Source: Cryobacterium soli (GTDB taxonomy: Bacteria; Actinomycetota; Actinomycetes; Actinomycetales; Microbacteriaceae). Taken from it: a stretch of DNA of 64,000 nucleotides. Positions 33,794 through 44,311 of the stretch are shown one piece after another. The DNA lies in NCBI RefSeq assembly GCF_003611035.1, contig NZ_CP030033.1, positions 1,922,001 to 1,986,000 on the forward strand, written 5' to 3'. Within the stretch, counting starts at the first letter, position 1. Every line of letters begins with the position of its first letter. A program made the position numbers and the translations under genes. The notes beneath the pieces are model-generated. The model was not told the DNA's origin and did not search any database. It was given only the letters and a program-made list of their open reading frames with translations.

Positions 33794-35232
33794 ACCCGGT
33801 AGCCGCGGTGGCGCTTGATCAGGGTGAAGAACATAGTAAGAGTCTGCAGCACAGTGGTGACTCCGAGGATCGGCCAGCCGATCCAGAGGATGGTCGACTG
33901 GATGACGACGGGCAGCTGCAACCAGATGAACACCATCGCGGCGGCGGCGGCCACGCCGACCAGCAGCGGCACGAGGTGGGCGTTGCCTGAGCCGCGCTCG
34001 GCCTTGGCCTGCTCCGCCCAGTTGTCAACCTGCTTGTTGCTGGCGAACTTGGTCCAGGCCCGCACGAAGTGGCCGATCCGCACCCACATGTAGATCTCGG
34101 CGGGGAAGAAGGCGATGGCGAAGAAGATGTCCTTGCCGTTGCGATTCTTCATCGACATGGCCGTGCGCAGGTTGAGCAGCAGCGCCACGGTGGGAGGGAT
34201 CAACCAGATGGGGCTGAACACGAACGCGCCGATCGACAGGGAGGCGAACAGCAGGATGAAGAACATCACCCGGGTGAGCACGTTGACCACCATCGAGAAG
34301 TTCTCGATCCAGCGCAGCCGCAGGTTGGGGTGGAACGGCTGGCCCTTCGTGTCGCCGCGCTGACCCGGCCACATGAGTTCGATGGCGCCGAAGTTCCACT
34401 TGACCTGCTGGGCATCCAGGCCGCGCAGGGTGGTCATGCCGCCCACGTTGGCGCGCGCCTGGGCGCTGATCTTGGTGAGGTAGCCGGCGCTCTTGATCTG
34501 CAGGGAGAGCAGCGAGTCCTCCACCTCGCTGTCCTTCACCCACGGGGTGGCCTGATGGCTGTCCACCATCACCTCGCGCAGCGCCTTGGTGGAGAAGATC
34601 GAGAACTGGCCGCCGAGCACGGCCATGTTGCGGCCGCGCAGCATGTTCTGCATGTTGAAGGCGGCGAACTGGGCACGCTGGCCGGCGATGAGGAAGCTCG
34701 GCACGACGCCCTTGATGACGGTGTCGTCGATGCTGTAAATCGCCGAGATGCCGCCGACGCGGGTGTCCGAGGCGATCTCGGCCTCGAGCTGCTCCACGGC
34801 GTTCGTCGCCGCGGTCGTGTCGCCGTCGACGCCGAGCAGGAAGTCACAGCCCTCGATGAGTGAGTAGCCGTAGTTGAGCGCGCCGACCTTCTTGTCGGGG
34901 TTCTCGCCGATGTCGTGCACGAACACCTCGGTGAACTGCATGACGCCGTCCGTGACGACCTCGTGCGGGCCGGCGTACTGGCTGGCGATCTTCACGGTGT
35001 CGTCGGTGGTGTTGTTGACCACCACGTGGATCACGTCGGGAAGGCGCGTCTGGGCGAGCAGGGAGTCGAGCACCCCGCCGATCGAGTCGGCTTCGTTGTA
35101 CGCCGGCACGATGCATCCGATAGTGGGGCGGAAGGTGGGGAGGCCCTCGACCATTTCATTGAATTCATTGGCGTAGGCAGCGAGCACCGGGTCGACGGGC
35201 GCGGGCTTGGCGTAGCGGTTTCTCTCGTTCAC
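33790..35232 (-). CDS. Processive GT2 membrane glycosyltransferase (polysaccharide synthase)
   Basis: The 480-aa protein has an N-terminal GT-A domain with IVPAYNEADS (41-50), the DGD metal motif (136-138), the acidic base in SEVED (235-239) and QQVKW (275-279), a version of the Q-x-x-R-W motif of processive synthases. Four or five membrane helices follow. This is the layout of cellulose, hyaluronan and poly-GlcNAc synthases, which polymerise and export a glycan. There is no N-terminal membrane pair and no PilZ domain, so c-di-GMP would have to act through another protein. It is translationally coupled to the Hpt-like gene. The glycan is unknown. Confidence 0.87.
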   Translation of the reverse strand: MNERNRYAKPAPVDPVLAAYANEFNEMVEGLPTFRPTIGCIVPAYNEADSIGGVLDSLLAQTRLPDVIHVVVNNTTDDTVKIASQYAGPHEVVTDGVMQFTEVFVHDIGENPDKKVGALNYGYSLIEGCDFLLGVDGDTTAATNAVEQLEAEIASDTRVGGISAIYSIDDTVIKGVVPSFLIAGQRAQFAAFNMQNMLRGRNMAVLGGQFSIFSTKALREVMVDSHQATPWVKDSEVEDSLLSLQIKSAGYLTKISAQARANVGGMTTLRGLDAQQVKWNFGAIELMWPGQRGDTKGQPFHPNLRLRWIENFSMVVNVLTRVMFFILLFASLSIGAFVFSPIWLIPPTVALLLNLRTAMSMKNRNGKDIFFAIAFFPAEIYMWVRIGHFVRAWTKFASNKQVDNWAEQAKAERGSGNAHLVPLLVGVAAAAAMVFIWLQLPVVIQSTILWIGWPILGVTTVLQTLTMFFTLIKRHRGYRV

Positions 35233-35350
35233 ATGTGCAACTTTGTCAGGGCAACTCCCGGTTTGTGCTGAGGACGTGTCAAGGTTTTCTCAAGATAAGC
35301 TCAAGAACGGCGCAGCAGCAGCACGCCCACACGATTACCGGGGGGACCAC

Positions 35351-35953
35351 ATGCCGACGACGACCCGCACGCGCCTCGCGTCGCTCACCGTGGCCGCCGC
35401 CCTCACGCTCAGCCTCGCCGCCTGTGGGCAGGCGCCCTGGGCCGGTTTGGATGCCGCGGGCAGCACACCCACGCCCACCGCGAAGGCCACCATCACCCCG
35501 ATCGTCAACGATCTGTCGGCCGGTTCGGCCCGGCACGAGCTCGTCGCCGGCGATGCGGCCCTCACGGTGGACTACTCATCGTCGCTGAGCATGGACCAGT
35601 GGACCGCGTCGGCGAACAAGCCCGTGAGCTTCTCGGTCAGCGCCGCGCTGGGCACCGATGACGGCCAGGGTGTCTACCTGTCCAAGGTCAGCATCGTCAC
35701 GGCCGTCAGCGGCCCCACCGGGGCCTTGGATGCCCCGGCCACGTTCGTCGACCAGTCCTCCCTGCCCACCGGGTACGTCATGAAGGCGCCGTACAGCTAC
35801 GGCCAGACGTACGTGCTCTCGGCGATCGACCCGGCCGCCACCAGCGTCACCCTGTCGTTCACCTATGAGCTGCTCATCCAGACGACGCCCACGTCGACGA
35901 CGTTCGCCAAGCAGACCGCGAGCGACCAGCTCACCATCGCCATCGCGCAGTGA
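35351..35953 (+). CDS. Secreted lipoprotein of unknown function
   Basis: I chose the ATG at 35351, eight bases after GGGGGA. The 200-aa protein has a basic N-terminus, a hydrophobic stretch and lipobox SLAAC with Cys25, so it should be lipid-anchored on the outer face of the membrane. A short Thr/Pro-rich linker is followed by an all-beta-looking domain (residues 50-200) rich in Ser, Thr and Val. It resembles a structural or adaptor domain; I recognise no enzyme motif. It is divergent from the GT2 synthase gene (118 bp apart), suggesting shared control. Confidence 0.8.
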   Translation: MPTTTRTRLASLTVAAALTLSLAACGQAPWAGLDAAGSTPTPTAKATITPIVNDLSAGSARHELVAGDAALTVDYSSSLSMDQWTASANKPVSFSVSAALGTDDGQGVYLSKVSIVTAVSGPTGALDAPATFVDQSSLPTGYVMKAPYSYGQTYVLSAIDPAATSVTLSFTYELLIQTTPTSTTFAKQTASDQLTIAIAQ

Positions 35954-36048
35954 CCGCCGGCCCCACTCGGGAACCGTGAGTGGGGCACGCGAACTCGAGT
36001 CTTGTGGCGCTCAGCTCCCAGTTCGCGGATGCTTGTTCGCGCGTCGGG

Positions 36049-37233
36049 TCAGAGGTCGCCGCGGGGAATCGGGGCCGCATCCACGGCCACGGCGATGTCG
36101 TTGCCGCCGCGGTGCTTGACGATGTCGATCGCCTGGTTGACCGCGTCGCTGAGCGCACCGAGGTCGTAGCCGTGGTCGAAGGTGTCGGCGATGCCGAAAC
36201 TCGCCGTGAGCCGGATCTGGTACGACTCGCCCAGCGGGCCGTCGACCAGGGCGTTCTGCACCCGTTCGGTGATCGCCCGGGCCTCGGTGGCGGAGGACAC
36301 CCCGGCCAGGATGAAGAACCGGCCGGCGGCCAGGTGGCCGATCTGGGCCATCATCGGGGCGCTGCCGCGGAGCGTGTCGGCGAACCGGGAGATGGCCTCA
36401 TCCCCCGCGGTGCGGCCGAACGCGGTGTTGATCTCGGGCAGGTTGTCGATGTCCGCGCCGATCACGGCAAGCCCACGCTCGGACATCTCGGCCCGCTGCA
36501 GGTGGTCGGCTGCGGCCTGACGGAACGACGGCCCGGAGAGCACGCCGGCGGCCGAGTGGATGCCCACGGCGATGTCACCGACGGCGTTGCTGCCCACCCG
36601 CTCGGCTCGCAGGATCGACACCGCGATGCTCGCCGTGACGATGAGCGCCATGTTGAAGATCGAGGTGGTGCCCGTACCGAAGTAGGTGGTGAAGGTGATG
36701 CTCCCCGGGCCGTCCAGGAGGAAGGTGACCGCGCGGCCGAGGTAGAAGAGGCAGGCGAGGAACAGGACGATCGCGAGGATGCGTCCGTTCACGTTGCGGC
36801 GCAGCCGGCGCCGCATCGCCTCTGCACCGCCGAGGGCGCCGAGCGAGGAGATGACCAGCCAGAGCAGCCCTGCGCCGGCCCATTCGCCGCCGTCCTCACC
36901 GGGGATGATCGTGACGACACCGACGATGAGGGCCAGTCCGCCGACAACGAGGAAGGCCGAGGACCGGCCGTTGTAGACCCGGCTGCCCGACCAGAGCGAG
37001 CCGATGGAGATCACCAGTGCGGTGTTGGCCAGGGCGATGGCCCACCAGGCGGTGTCGCTGATGGCATAGACGCCGTAGCCGACGGCCACCATGATGCCCG
37101 TCACGAAAGCGAGGCTCCACAGTCGCCCGGGCGGGTCGTTGCGGTTGAGCGCGGTGTTGAAAATGAAGGATGCCCCGCAGAGCACCACCATCAGCCCGCT
37201 GATCATCTGCAGTGTCGGTGCGTCTAGTTCCAT
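36049..37233 (-). CDS. Membrane protein with degenerate GGDEF domain
   Basis: The 394-aa protein has about eight membrane helices (residues 8-205) and a C-terminal GGDEF-like domain (about 220-385). The domain keeps IGADIDNLPEINTAFGRTAG, equivalent to the D-x-D-x-F-K/N region, but the GGDEF signature is replaced by AAGRF (302-306), so diguanylate cyclase activity is unlikely. Such domains often bind GTP or act as allosteric partners. It lies 31 bp downstream of a sensor kinase gene on the same strand, and two genes from an intact GGDEF-EAL protein. Confidence 0.82.
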   Translation of the reverse strand: MELDAPTLQMISGLMVVLCGASFIFNTALNRNDPPGRLWSLAFVTGIMVAVGYGVYAISDTAWWAIALANTALVISIGSLWSGSRVYNGRSSAFLVVGGLALIVGVVTIIPGEDGGEWAGAGLLWLVISSLGALGGAEAMRRRLRRNVNGRILAIVLFLACLFYLGRAVTFLLDGPGSITFTTYFGTGTTSIFNMALIVTASIAVSILRAERVGSNAVGDIAVGIHSAAGVLSGPSFRQAAADHLQRAEMSERGLAVIGADIDNLPEINTAFGRTAGDEAISRFADTLRGSAPMMAQIGHLAAGRFFILAGVSSATEARAITERVQNALVDGPLGESYQIRLTASFGIADTFDHGYDLGALSDAVNQAIDIVKHRGGNDIAVAVDAAPIPRGDL

Positions 37234-37264
37234 GTTGTCCCCCGGCGGGCGTGGCAGTCCACGC

Positions 37265-38926
37265 TCACCCTCTGTTCACCGGGAGCGTGGCGATCGCCGT
37301 GGTTCCCTTGCCTTTGACGGATTCAAGTCTGAGGTCGCCGCCATGCTCGCGCATGATCTCCCGGCTGATGCTGAGGCCCAGCCCGGTGCCGTGCACGCTG
37401 GAGCCGCGTACAGAGTCGGCCCGGTAGAACCGGTCGAACAGGTTGCCCTGCTCGTCTTCGCTCATGCCGCGGCCGGTGTCGGCGACGCGTACCTCGATGC
37501 CGCAGTCCACTTCGTGCGCCGACACAGTGACCTTGCCGGACTCCACGTTGTACTTGATCGCGTTCGAGAAGACGTTGTCCACGACCTGGCGCAGCCGGAA
37601 GGCGTCGGCGATCACAATGATCTCGGGCAGGTCGACGAGTTCGAATCGAATGCCGCGTTGCGAGGCCAACGGCTCGGCCGATTCGGCGGCATCCGTGATG
37701 ATGGCGGTCAGATCGCACGCCGCCACGTTCAGCGCCAGGCCTTCCTTGGAGGCGCTGGCCGCGGTGAGCAGCCCGGAGACGATCTCGAGCAGCCGGTCGG
37801 CGTTCTTCGACGCGATTTCCAGCATCCGCCGGGTGTCGGGGTCGACCCGCTCGTCGTCGAGCGCCAACTCGAGGTAGCCCAGAATCGAGGTCAGCGGGGT
37901 GCGCAGCTCGTGGGAGACGGAGGCGACGAGGTCGTCCCTGGCCTGCACCGCGCGCACCTCGGCCGTGACGTCGCGGGTCACCAGCACCCCACCGTCGAAC
38001 CGGCCGGCGGTGTCGCGGATGGGCCGGGCCGACACGAGCACGGCGGCCTGCTGCTGGTCGGGCGAACCGACCCACACCGTCACCCGGTCGACGGTTTCGC
38101 CGCGCATGGCCCGCTGGGTGGGCCGGTCCGGGCCCTCGAAGAGGGTGACCCCGTCTTCCTTGAAAACTATGGCGTCCAGGCCGACCCCGTCGCTCACCCC
38201 GAACCGGGCGAGCAGCGATCGTTGGGCCCGGTTGATGAAGTTCACCGTGGTGTCTTTGTTGTACCCGACGACACCGAAGTCGACGGTGTTGAAGATCTCG
38301 TCGAGGGTCTGCTCCTGGCGGCGGGAGCGCTGCAGCGCCGCCTCGAACAGGCCCGCTTGCTGGGTGAGCAGCACCCGCTGCGCCTGGGCGCGTCGGTTGG
38401 AGGTGTAGGTGACCGAGGCGACGAACGCGAGCATGATCGTCACCACCGCCAGCAGCGGCGCCTGGCCGGCCGTGTAGCCCGTGGCGTTCAGCGGATCGGT
38501 GAAGAATTTCAACGGCAAACCGGCCCAGAGCAGCACGGCGGAGAACAGCACACTGCCGGTCGCCCCTGCCAGGCCGAAGTGGGTGGACATCCAGATGACC
38601 GGGAAGACGAGCAGGAAACTGACACCCAGTTGCGGCTGGGCTTCCCGGGCCAGGGTGAGCCCGACGATGTCCAGCAGCGGGAGGATCACGATCCACGACT
38701 TGGGGAACAGGCGCCACGGCACCGCCGCGGCAAGGCCGGTGGCGGCGAAGATGATCATCACGCCGAGGAAGTACAGCGGGGCCGCGAACATGGCCGCATT
38801 GTTGACGACGGTGACGACCACCAGCAGCAGGGTGGCCGCGGCCAAGAGCAGCTGGGAGAGGAAGACGCTGCGTTCCACGCGCTCCCGCACGCCGACGCGC
38901 GGCATCCTCAATATCTGCTCGACCAT
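37265..38926 (-). CDS. Sensor histidine kinase with PAS-like domain
   Basis: The 553-aa protein has about six membrane helices (25-175), a PAS-like domain (205-325), a HisKA domain with VSHELRTPLTS (His339) and a HATPase_c domain with NVFSNAIKYN (N-box), VADTGRGMS (G1) and HGTGLGLSIS (G2). All catalytic motifs are intact. It should signal to an OmpR-type regulator; the nearest is at 32274. It follows the GGDEF-EAL gene by 16 bp, which suggests co-transcription and a link between kinase input and c-di-GMP. Confidence 0.93.
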   Translation of the reverse strand: MVEQILRMPRVGVRERVERSVFLSQLLLAAATLLLVVVTVVNNAAMFAAPLYFLGVMIIFAATGLAAAVPWRLFPKSWIVILPLLDIVGLTLAREAQPQLGVSFLLVFPVIWMSTHFGLAGATGSVLFSAVLLWAGLPLKFFTDPLNATGYTAGQAPLLAVVTIMLAFVASVTYTSNRRAQAQRVLLTQQAGLFEAALQRSRRQEQTLDEIFNTVDFGVVGYNKDTTVNFINRAQRSLLARFGVSDGVGLDAIVFKEDGVTLFEGPDRPTQRAMRGETVDRVTVWVGSPDQQQAAVLVSARPIRDTAGRFDGGVLVTRDVTAEVRAVQARDDLVASVSHELRTPLTSILGYLELALDDERVDPDTRRMLEIASKNADRLLEIVSGLLTAASASKEGLALNVAACDLTAIITDAAESAEPLASQRGIRFELVDLPEIIVIADAFRLRQVVDNVFSNAIKYNVESGKVTVSAHEVDCGIEVRVADTGRGMSEDEQGNLFDRFYRADSVRGSSVHGTGLGLSISREIMREHGGDLRLESVKGKGTTAIATLPVNRG

Positions 38927-38942
38927 ACTGTGACCCTAACCT

Positions 38943-41363
38943 TTACAGCGACAACCCAGACACGGCGCGCACAGGCAGTACGGCGGCCGCTCCGAATTCC
39001 TCCAGGCGGGCGAGGGTCTTCTCGAAACTGCGCGGCACCCCGTAGTGGAATCCCTGTGCGCTCCGGATACCCAACGAGGACAGGTGGGCGGCCATGGCCT
39101 CGTTCTCGACACCCTCCACGATCATCGAGTACTCGAGGTTGTCGCCGAAGCCCTGCAGCGCCGTGAGCACCTCGCGCTGGCGCACATCGTCGAGGTCGTC
39201 GACGAGGCTCTTGTCGATCTTGAGGATGTCCATGGGCATCCGCACGAGGGCGTCGACCGAGGAGTCCTGGGAGCCGTAGTCGTCGAGCGCGATCATGATG
39301 CCGATGTCACGCAGGTGGTCGGCCTGGGCACGCACGGCGGTAGAGACGCGGGCCACGGAGCGCTCGTTCAGCTCCAGGCAGAGCGAGATGCCGGGGTAGC
39401 GTTCGGCCAGGTCTTCGACGAACGAACCCACTCGTTGGGGCAGGATCTGGCCCGCCTCCACGTTGATGGTCATGCAGACGATACGCGGTTCGATGAGCCG
39501 GAAGTCGGCCGCCGCGGCCATGGCCTTGACGGCCACCTGCCGGGTGAGCGCGTCGAGCCGGCCGAGGCTCTTGGCCTTCTCCACCAGGGAGGGCGGCGAC
39601 AGCGGGCCGAGCTCGGGGTCGGTGTAGCGCACAAGGGCCTCGAACGCCCAGATCTGGCCGGTGACGAGGCTCACGATGGGTTGGAAGGCCAGTTCGAGGA
39701 GGTCCTCGTCGATGGCGCGGGCGACGATGTCGTTCATCTGCGAGGAACGGTGCCCGGAGATGTTGATGCTGCTCTCGTTGGCGGGGCCGCCGCGGCGGCG
39801 GGACTTCTTGATGGCGAGCATGCTGCGGTCTGCGTCGCGCAGCAGCTGGTTGACATCCGTCTCCCGGTGCGCGGAGTAGGCCAGGCCGATGCTGAGGATG
39901 GGGTTGATGCTGAAGCTGCCCACGGCGAGCGGGGCGCCCGTGGCCTCCATGATGCGTTCGGCGAGCAGCTTCGCCTCGGCGAGGGAGGACAGCCGGGTGA
40001 GGATCACGACGAACTCGTCGCCGCCGACCCGGGCGACGACGTCGTACGGGCGCACGACGCCGCTGAGCCGGCGGCCGAGTTCGCTGAGGATCTCGTCGCC
40101 GGATTGGTGGCCGTAGCGGTCGTTCATCCGCTTGAAGTCGTCGAGGTCGATGAACAGCACGGCCAGGGCCTCGGAGTAGTCACGGTGGTCGTTGATGTTC
40201 GCGAGGGCGTCCTGGAAGGCGCCGTAGTTGGGCAGCCCGGTGAGCGGGTCGGTGTTGGCGCGGATGGTGAGGCCGCCGATGCTCTCCCGTGCGGTGAAGA
40301 CCACGTCGGCGGTGTGCGCGAGCGCCGCGAGGGCGCGCCGGTCGTCGTTGGTGAAGGGGAAATCCATCACATCGCGACGGGCCACCAGGTACTGGCCGCC
40401 GAGAACGGTGATGGCCACCGGCACGTCGATCTCGCCGCGGCCGGCGGGCTCGTGCCGGATGCTGGCGGATTCGACGCCGATGGTGTCGTGCACGGCGCGC
40501 AGCAGCACCGTGGCGAGGTCGGCGGTGGGGTTGACGGGGCTGAGGGTGATGGGCGTGATCTGCCCGCCGGTCTTGGTGAAGTGATTGGTGGCGTTCAGGT
40601 CGATGACGCCCGCGACCACCCCGGCCAGCCGGCGGCGCATCGCGGTTCCGCGCTGGATGAGGATGGTGCCCGCGGCCGCGACGCTGAGCGGCACGAGGGT
40701 GACCGCCACCGCCAGGGTGTCGGTGCGCAGGTCGAAGAACGGATGCGTCCACATGGCGATCAGGGCACAGGACACCGCGTAGCCGCCGCCGACGAGCACC
40801 AGGCGAACGGCGGAGTAGGTGTGTTCGGTGGCGGGCTGGGGCGGGGTGCCGGAGAACCGGCGGCGGAGCGCCTCGATCACGACGACAGTGACGATGTAGG
40901 CGACAGCACCGCCGGCGGCTACGACAGGTTCGGCGGAGCCGACGGCGTGGAGCAGGGCGACCGTGGCGAGGAAGGCGACGCCGCCGACGCCGGTGAGACC
41001 GGCCGCGTAGACGGCCACTTCGACCCGGCGTGCGGTGAGCACCACCACGAGCAGCACACCGAGGCAGACCAGACCCAGGGCGATGCGGGGGGCGAAGGCC
41101 GGCTCAAGCGCGAGGACGACCAGGATCGGCAGGCCGACCACCGGGCTGCGGAACCCGAGCGCGCCCAGGCGGAAGCGCGGGATCTCGAACACGCCCGCGC
41201 AGACCACAGCGCAAGCCGCGATGAAGAGGTGCTCAGGGTTGCCCTCGAGGATCAGTTCGATCAGCGAGAAGACGATGAAGAAGAGCGCCGTGGCCGCGAA
41301 CAGGCCGAAAACCACCCGGCCCGCCACCGCTGCCCCTTTGATTGTCTCCACAAGGTCTGACAC
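38943..41363 (-). CDS. GGDEF-EAL membrane protein (c-di-GMP synthesis/degradation)
   Basis: The 806-aa protein has about eight N-terminal membrane helices (15-235), a GAF-like region (250-355), a GGDEF domain with intact GGDEF (447-451) and the product-inhibition site RPYD (438-441), and a C-terminal EAL domain with EALVRY (575-580). Further EAL motifs are NVEAGQIL, LELNE, DDYGSQDSSV, DILKIDKSLV and VEGVE, all close to canonical although the DFG-T-G-Y-S loop is altered. It may have both activities or use one as a sensor. It is the first of three minus-strand signalling genes. Confidence 0.93.
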   Translation of the reverse strand: MSDLVETIKGAAVAGRVVFGLFAATALFFIVFSLIELILEGNPEHLFIAACAVVCAGVFEIPRFRLGALGFRSPVVGLPILVVLALEPAFAPRIALGLVCLGVLLVVVLTARRVEVAVYAAGLTGVGGVAFLATVALLHAVGSAEPVVAAGGAVAYIVTVVVIEALRRRFSGTPPQPATEHTYSAVRLVLVGGGYAVSCALIAMWTHPFFDLRTDTLAVAVTLVPLSVAAAGTILIQRGTAMRRRLAGVVAGVIDLNATNHFTKTGGQITPITLSPVNPTADLATVLLRAVHDTIGVESASIRHEPAGRGEIDVPVAITVLGGQYLVARRDVMDFPFTNDDRRALAALAHTADVVFTARESIGGLTIRANTDPLTGLPNYGAFQDALANINDHRDYSEALAVLFIDLDDFKRMNDRYGHQSGDEILSELGRRLSGVVRPYDVVARVGGDEFVVILTRLSSLAEAKLLAERIMEATGAPLAVGSFSINPILSIGLAYSAHRETDVNQLLRDADRSMLAIKKSRRRGGPANESSINISGHRSSQMNDIVARAIDEDLLELAFQPIVSLVTGQIWAFEALVRYTDPELGPLSPPSLVEKAKSLGRLDALTRQVAVKAMAAAADFRLIEPRIVCMTINVEAGQILPQRVGSFVEDLAERYPGISLCLELNERSVARVSTAVRAQADHLRDIGIMIALDDYGSQDSSVDALVRMPMDILKIDKSLVDDLDDVRQREVLTALQGFGDNLEYSMIVEGVENEAMAAHLSSLGIRSAQGFHYGVPRSFEKTLARLEEFGAAAVLPVRAVSGLSL

Positions 41364-41399
41364 TACTGGAGCGCTGCCGCGGATCGGGCCCGCGCCGGA

Positions 41400-42512
<1,113 letters not shown>

Positions 42513-42547
42513 TCAAGTCTCAAGCCGTGCAAAAAGTCGGAGGGTGC

Positions 42548-42628
42548 GCACAACTCCTGCAATTCTCCCCGAACGGCGCCGAATCGGGCCGGTTTGGGTG
42601 TTTTTGGCAGAAATTGCAGGAGTTATGC
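42548..42628. repeat. 81-bp imperfect palindrome (GCATAACTC...GAGTTATGC), copy 2
   Basis: The copy begins GCACAACTCCTGCAATT and ends AATTGCAGGAGTTATGC, with a central GGGCCGGTTTGGG. It is the same length as the copy at 27846-27926. It lies in the gap between lysC stop and asd start. Arms of 17 bp are almost perfectly complementary, so an RNA hairpin in the lysC-asd transcript is likely. Confidence 0.87.
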
Positions 42629-42767
42629 CGGGGTGTGGGCCGGACGTCGGGAGGGGCGGGCCGTTCACGAGGGGGAACTGTTCCCGAAGCGGACAAATGG
42701 TACCGGCGTACCGGGCGCAGATGTCCGTTCGGGCAATAGTCGGCTGCCGGGGCGACGGCCGACGGGG

Positions 42768-43286
42768 TCAGCGGCCGGTGCCGCCGTGCACAACGGCCTC
42801 GTCGTCGGCGTCCAGGCCGAAGGCCGTGTGCACGACGCGCAGAGCCTGGTTGATGGTGTCGGCCCGGGTGACGACCGAGATGCGGATCTCGCTGGTGGAG
42901 ATCATCTCGATGTTGATGCCGGCCTCGAACAAGGCCTCGAACAGCTTCGCGGAGACACCGGTGTTGGTGCGCATCCCGGCGCCCACCAGAGCGAGCTTGC
43001 CGATCTGGTCGTCGTACTGCAGGCCGGCGAAGCCGACGTTCTGCTGTTCGTTGGTGAGCGCGGTGAGCACCTGCTGGCCCTCGGACTTGGGCAGGGTGAA
43101 CGAGATGTCGGTCAGCCCGGTGGAGGCGGCCGAGACGTTCTGCACGATCATGTCGACGTTGGCATTGGTCTTGGCGACGATCTTGAAGATCTGCGCGGCC
43201 TTGCCGGGGATGTCGGGAACGCCGACGACCGTGACCTTGGCCTCGCTGAGGTCGGCCGCGACCCCCGCGATGATGGGCTCTTCCAC
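42768..43286 (-). CDS. lysC: Probable aspartate kinase beta subunit from an internal start
   Basis: Within lysC a GTG at 43286 is preceded by GGAGAG and followed by codons for [19 protein letters not shown], which aligns with the known start of the beta subunit in Corynebacterium glutamicum. It would give 172 residues, the two ACT domains alone. In that organism the enzyme is an alpha2-beta2 complex with feedback control by lysine and threonine. I see the start and ribosome binding site; that it is used here is inferred from the family. Confidence 0.7.
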   Translation of the reverse strand: MEEPIIAGVAADLSEAKVTVVGVPDIPGKAAQIFKIVAKTNANVDMIVQNVSAASTGLTDISFTLPKSEGQQVLTALTNEQQNVGFAGLQYDDQIGKLALVGAGMRTNTGVSAKLFEALFEAGINIEMISTSEIRISVVTRADTINQALRVVHTAFGLDADDEAVVHGGTGR

Positions 43287-44063
43287 TGTCTCTCCATTCG
43301 ATACTGCGGCGGCGTACGGGCTGATGGCGCCCGGGTTGTAGACGATGGTGCCGGTGTTGTTGTTGAACGATGACCGCACGTGCAGGGTCACACCGTGGCG
43401 GCGGGCGTATTCCACCGCGCGAATGTAGAGCACCTTGGCACCAGCGGCGGCGAGCTCGAGCATCTCCTCGCTGGAGACCCGTTCGAGCTTGTGCGCCTTG
43501 GGCACAACGCGCGGGTCGGCGGTGAAGATGCCGTCGACATCCGTGTAGATCTCGCAGATGTCGGCACCGAGCGCGGCGGCGAGGGCCACGGCCGTGGTGT
43601 CAGAGCCGCCGCGGCCGAGGGTGGTGATGTCCTTGGTGTCGCGGTTGAAGCCCTGGAAGCCGGCGACGATGGCGATGGCACCCTCGTCGAGTGCGTCGCG
43701 CAGCCGGCCCGGGGTGACGTCGACGATGCGGGCGGCGCCGTGCTGGGCATCCGTGATCATGCCGGCCTGGCTGCCGGTGAACGAGCGGGCGTCGTAGCCC
43801 ATGCTCTTGATCGCCATGGCCAGCAGCGCCATGGAGATGCGCTCCCCCGCGGTGAGCAGCATGTCGAGCTCGCGCGGCGCCGGGATCGGGGTGACCTGGT
43901 GGGCGAGGTCCAGCAGCTCGTCGGTGGAGTCGCCCATGGCGGACACGGCCACGACGATGTCGTTGCCGGCCTTCTTGGTGTCGACGATGCGCTTGGCAAC
44001 GCGTTTGATGCTCTCGGCGTCGGCGACGGATGATCCGCCGAACTTCTGCACGATCAGGCTCAC
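42768..44063 (-). CDS. lysC: Aspartate kinase
   Basis: The 431-aa enzyme phosphorylates aspartate. It has [11 protein letters not shown] (4-14), the [11 protein letters not shown] region, [16 protein letters not shown] as substrate and ATP site, and two C-terminal ACT domains that bind lysine/threonine. I chose the GTG at 44063 because AGGAG stands seven bases upstream; a longer frame from 44111 lacks this. Like Corynebacterium and Bacillus enzymes, the gene seems to contain an internal in-frame start for a regulatory beta subunit. It is the first gene of the lysC-asd unit. Confidence 0.96.
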   Translation of the reverse strand: MSLIVQKFGGSSVADAESIKRVAKRIVDTKKAGNDIVVAVSAMGDSTDELLDLAHQVTPIPAPRELDMLLTAGERISMALLAMAIKSMGYDARSFTGSQAGMITDAQHGAARIVDVTPGRLRDALDEGAIAIVAGFQGFNRDTKDITTLGRGGSDTTAVALAAALGADICEIYTDVDGIFTADPRVVPKAHKLERVSSEEMLELAAAGAKVLYIRAVEYARRHGVTLHVRSSFNNNTGTIVYNPGAISPYAAAVSNGETVEEPIIAGVAADLSEAKVTVVGVPDIPGKAAQIFKIVAKTNANVDMIVQNVSAASTGLTDISFTLPKSEGQQVLTALTNEQQNVGFAGLQYDDQIGKLALVGAGMRTNTGVSAKLFEALFEAGINIEMISTSEIRISVVTRADTINQALRVVHTAFGLDADDEAVVHGGTGR

Positions 44064-44168
44064 GTGGGCACTCCTGGCTTCCGGGTACGCGGAGACATCC
44101 CGCCATCCCATCCTAAATGCGTTCGTATTCTCGCCGGTTCATGTGACGCCGCGCGCGGGCCCCGATGC

Positions 44169-44227
44169 TGACTGGCCCATTTCTGCTAGTCGCGAGCACC
44201 TCCGCACTAGCAGTTCCGGGCCAGTCA
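44169..44227. repeat. TGACTGGCCC palindrome, copy 1 of a tandem pair
   Basis: The 59-bp palindrome has arms TGACTGGCCC and GGGCCAGTCA, with inner arms GCTAGT and ACTAGC around a short loop. A second copy follows after 15 bp at 44243. The pair lies between recR and lysC. Another pair is found at 61031-61160. Confidence 0.88.
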
Positions 44228-44242
44228 TCTCTGAGGGTTGGA

Positions 44243-44301
44243 TGACTGGCCCATTTTCGCTAGTCGTGAGGGGCTCCGCACTAGCCAAAATGGGCCAGTC
44301 A
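44243..44301. repeat. TGACTGGCCC palindrome, copy 2 of a tandem pair
   Basis: TGACTGGCCCATTTTCGCTA pairs with TAGCCAAAATGGGCCAGTCA almost perfectly over 20 bp. The right arm ends 10 bp before the recR stop codon. It is in direct tandem with the copy at 44169. Confidence 0.88.
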
Positions 44302-44311
44302 TGACGGGGCG

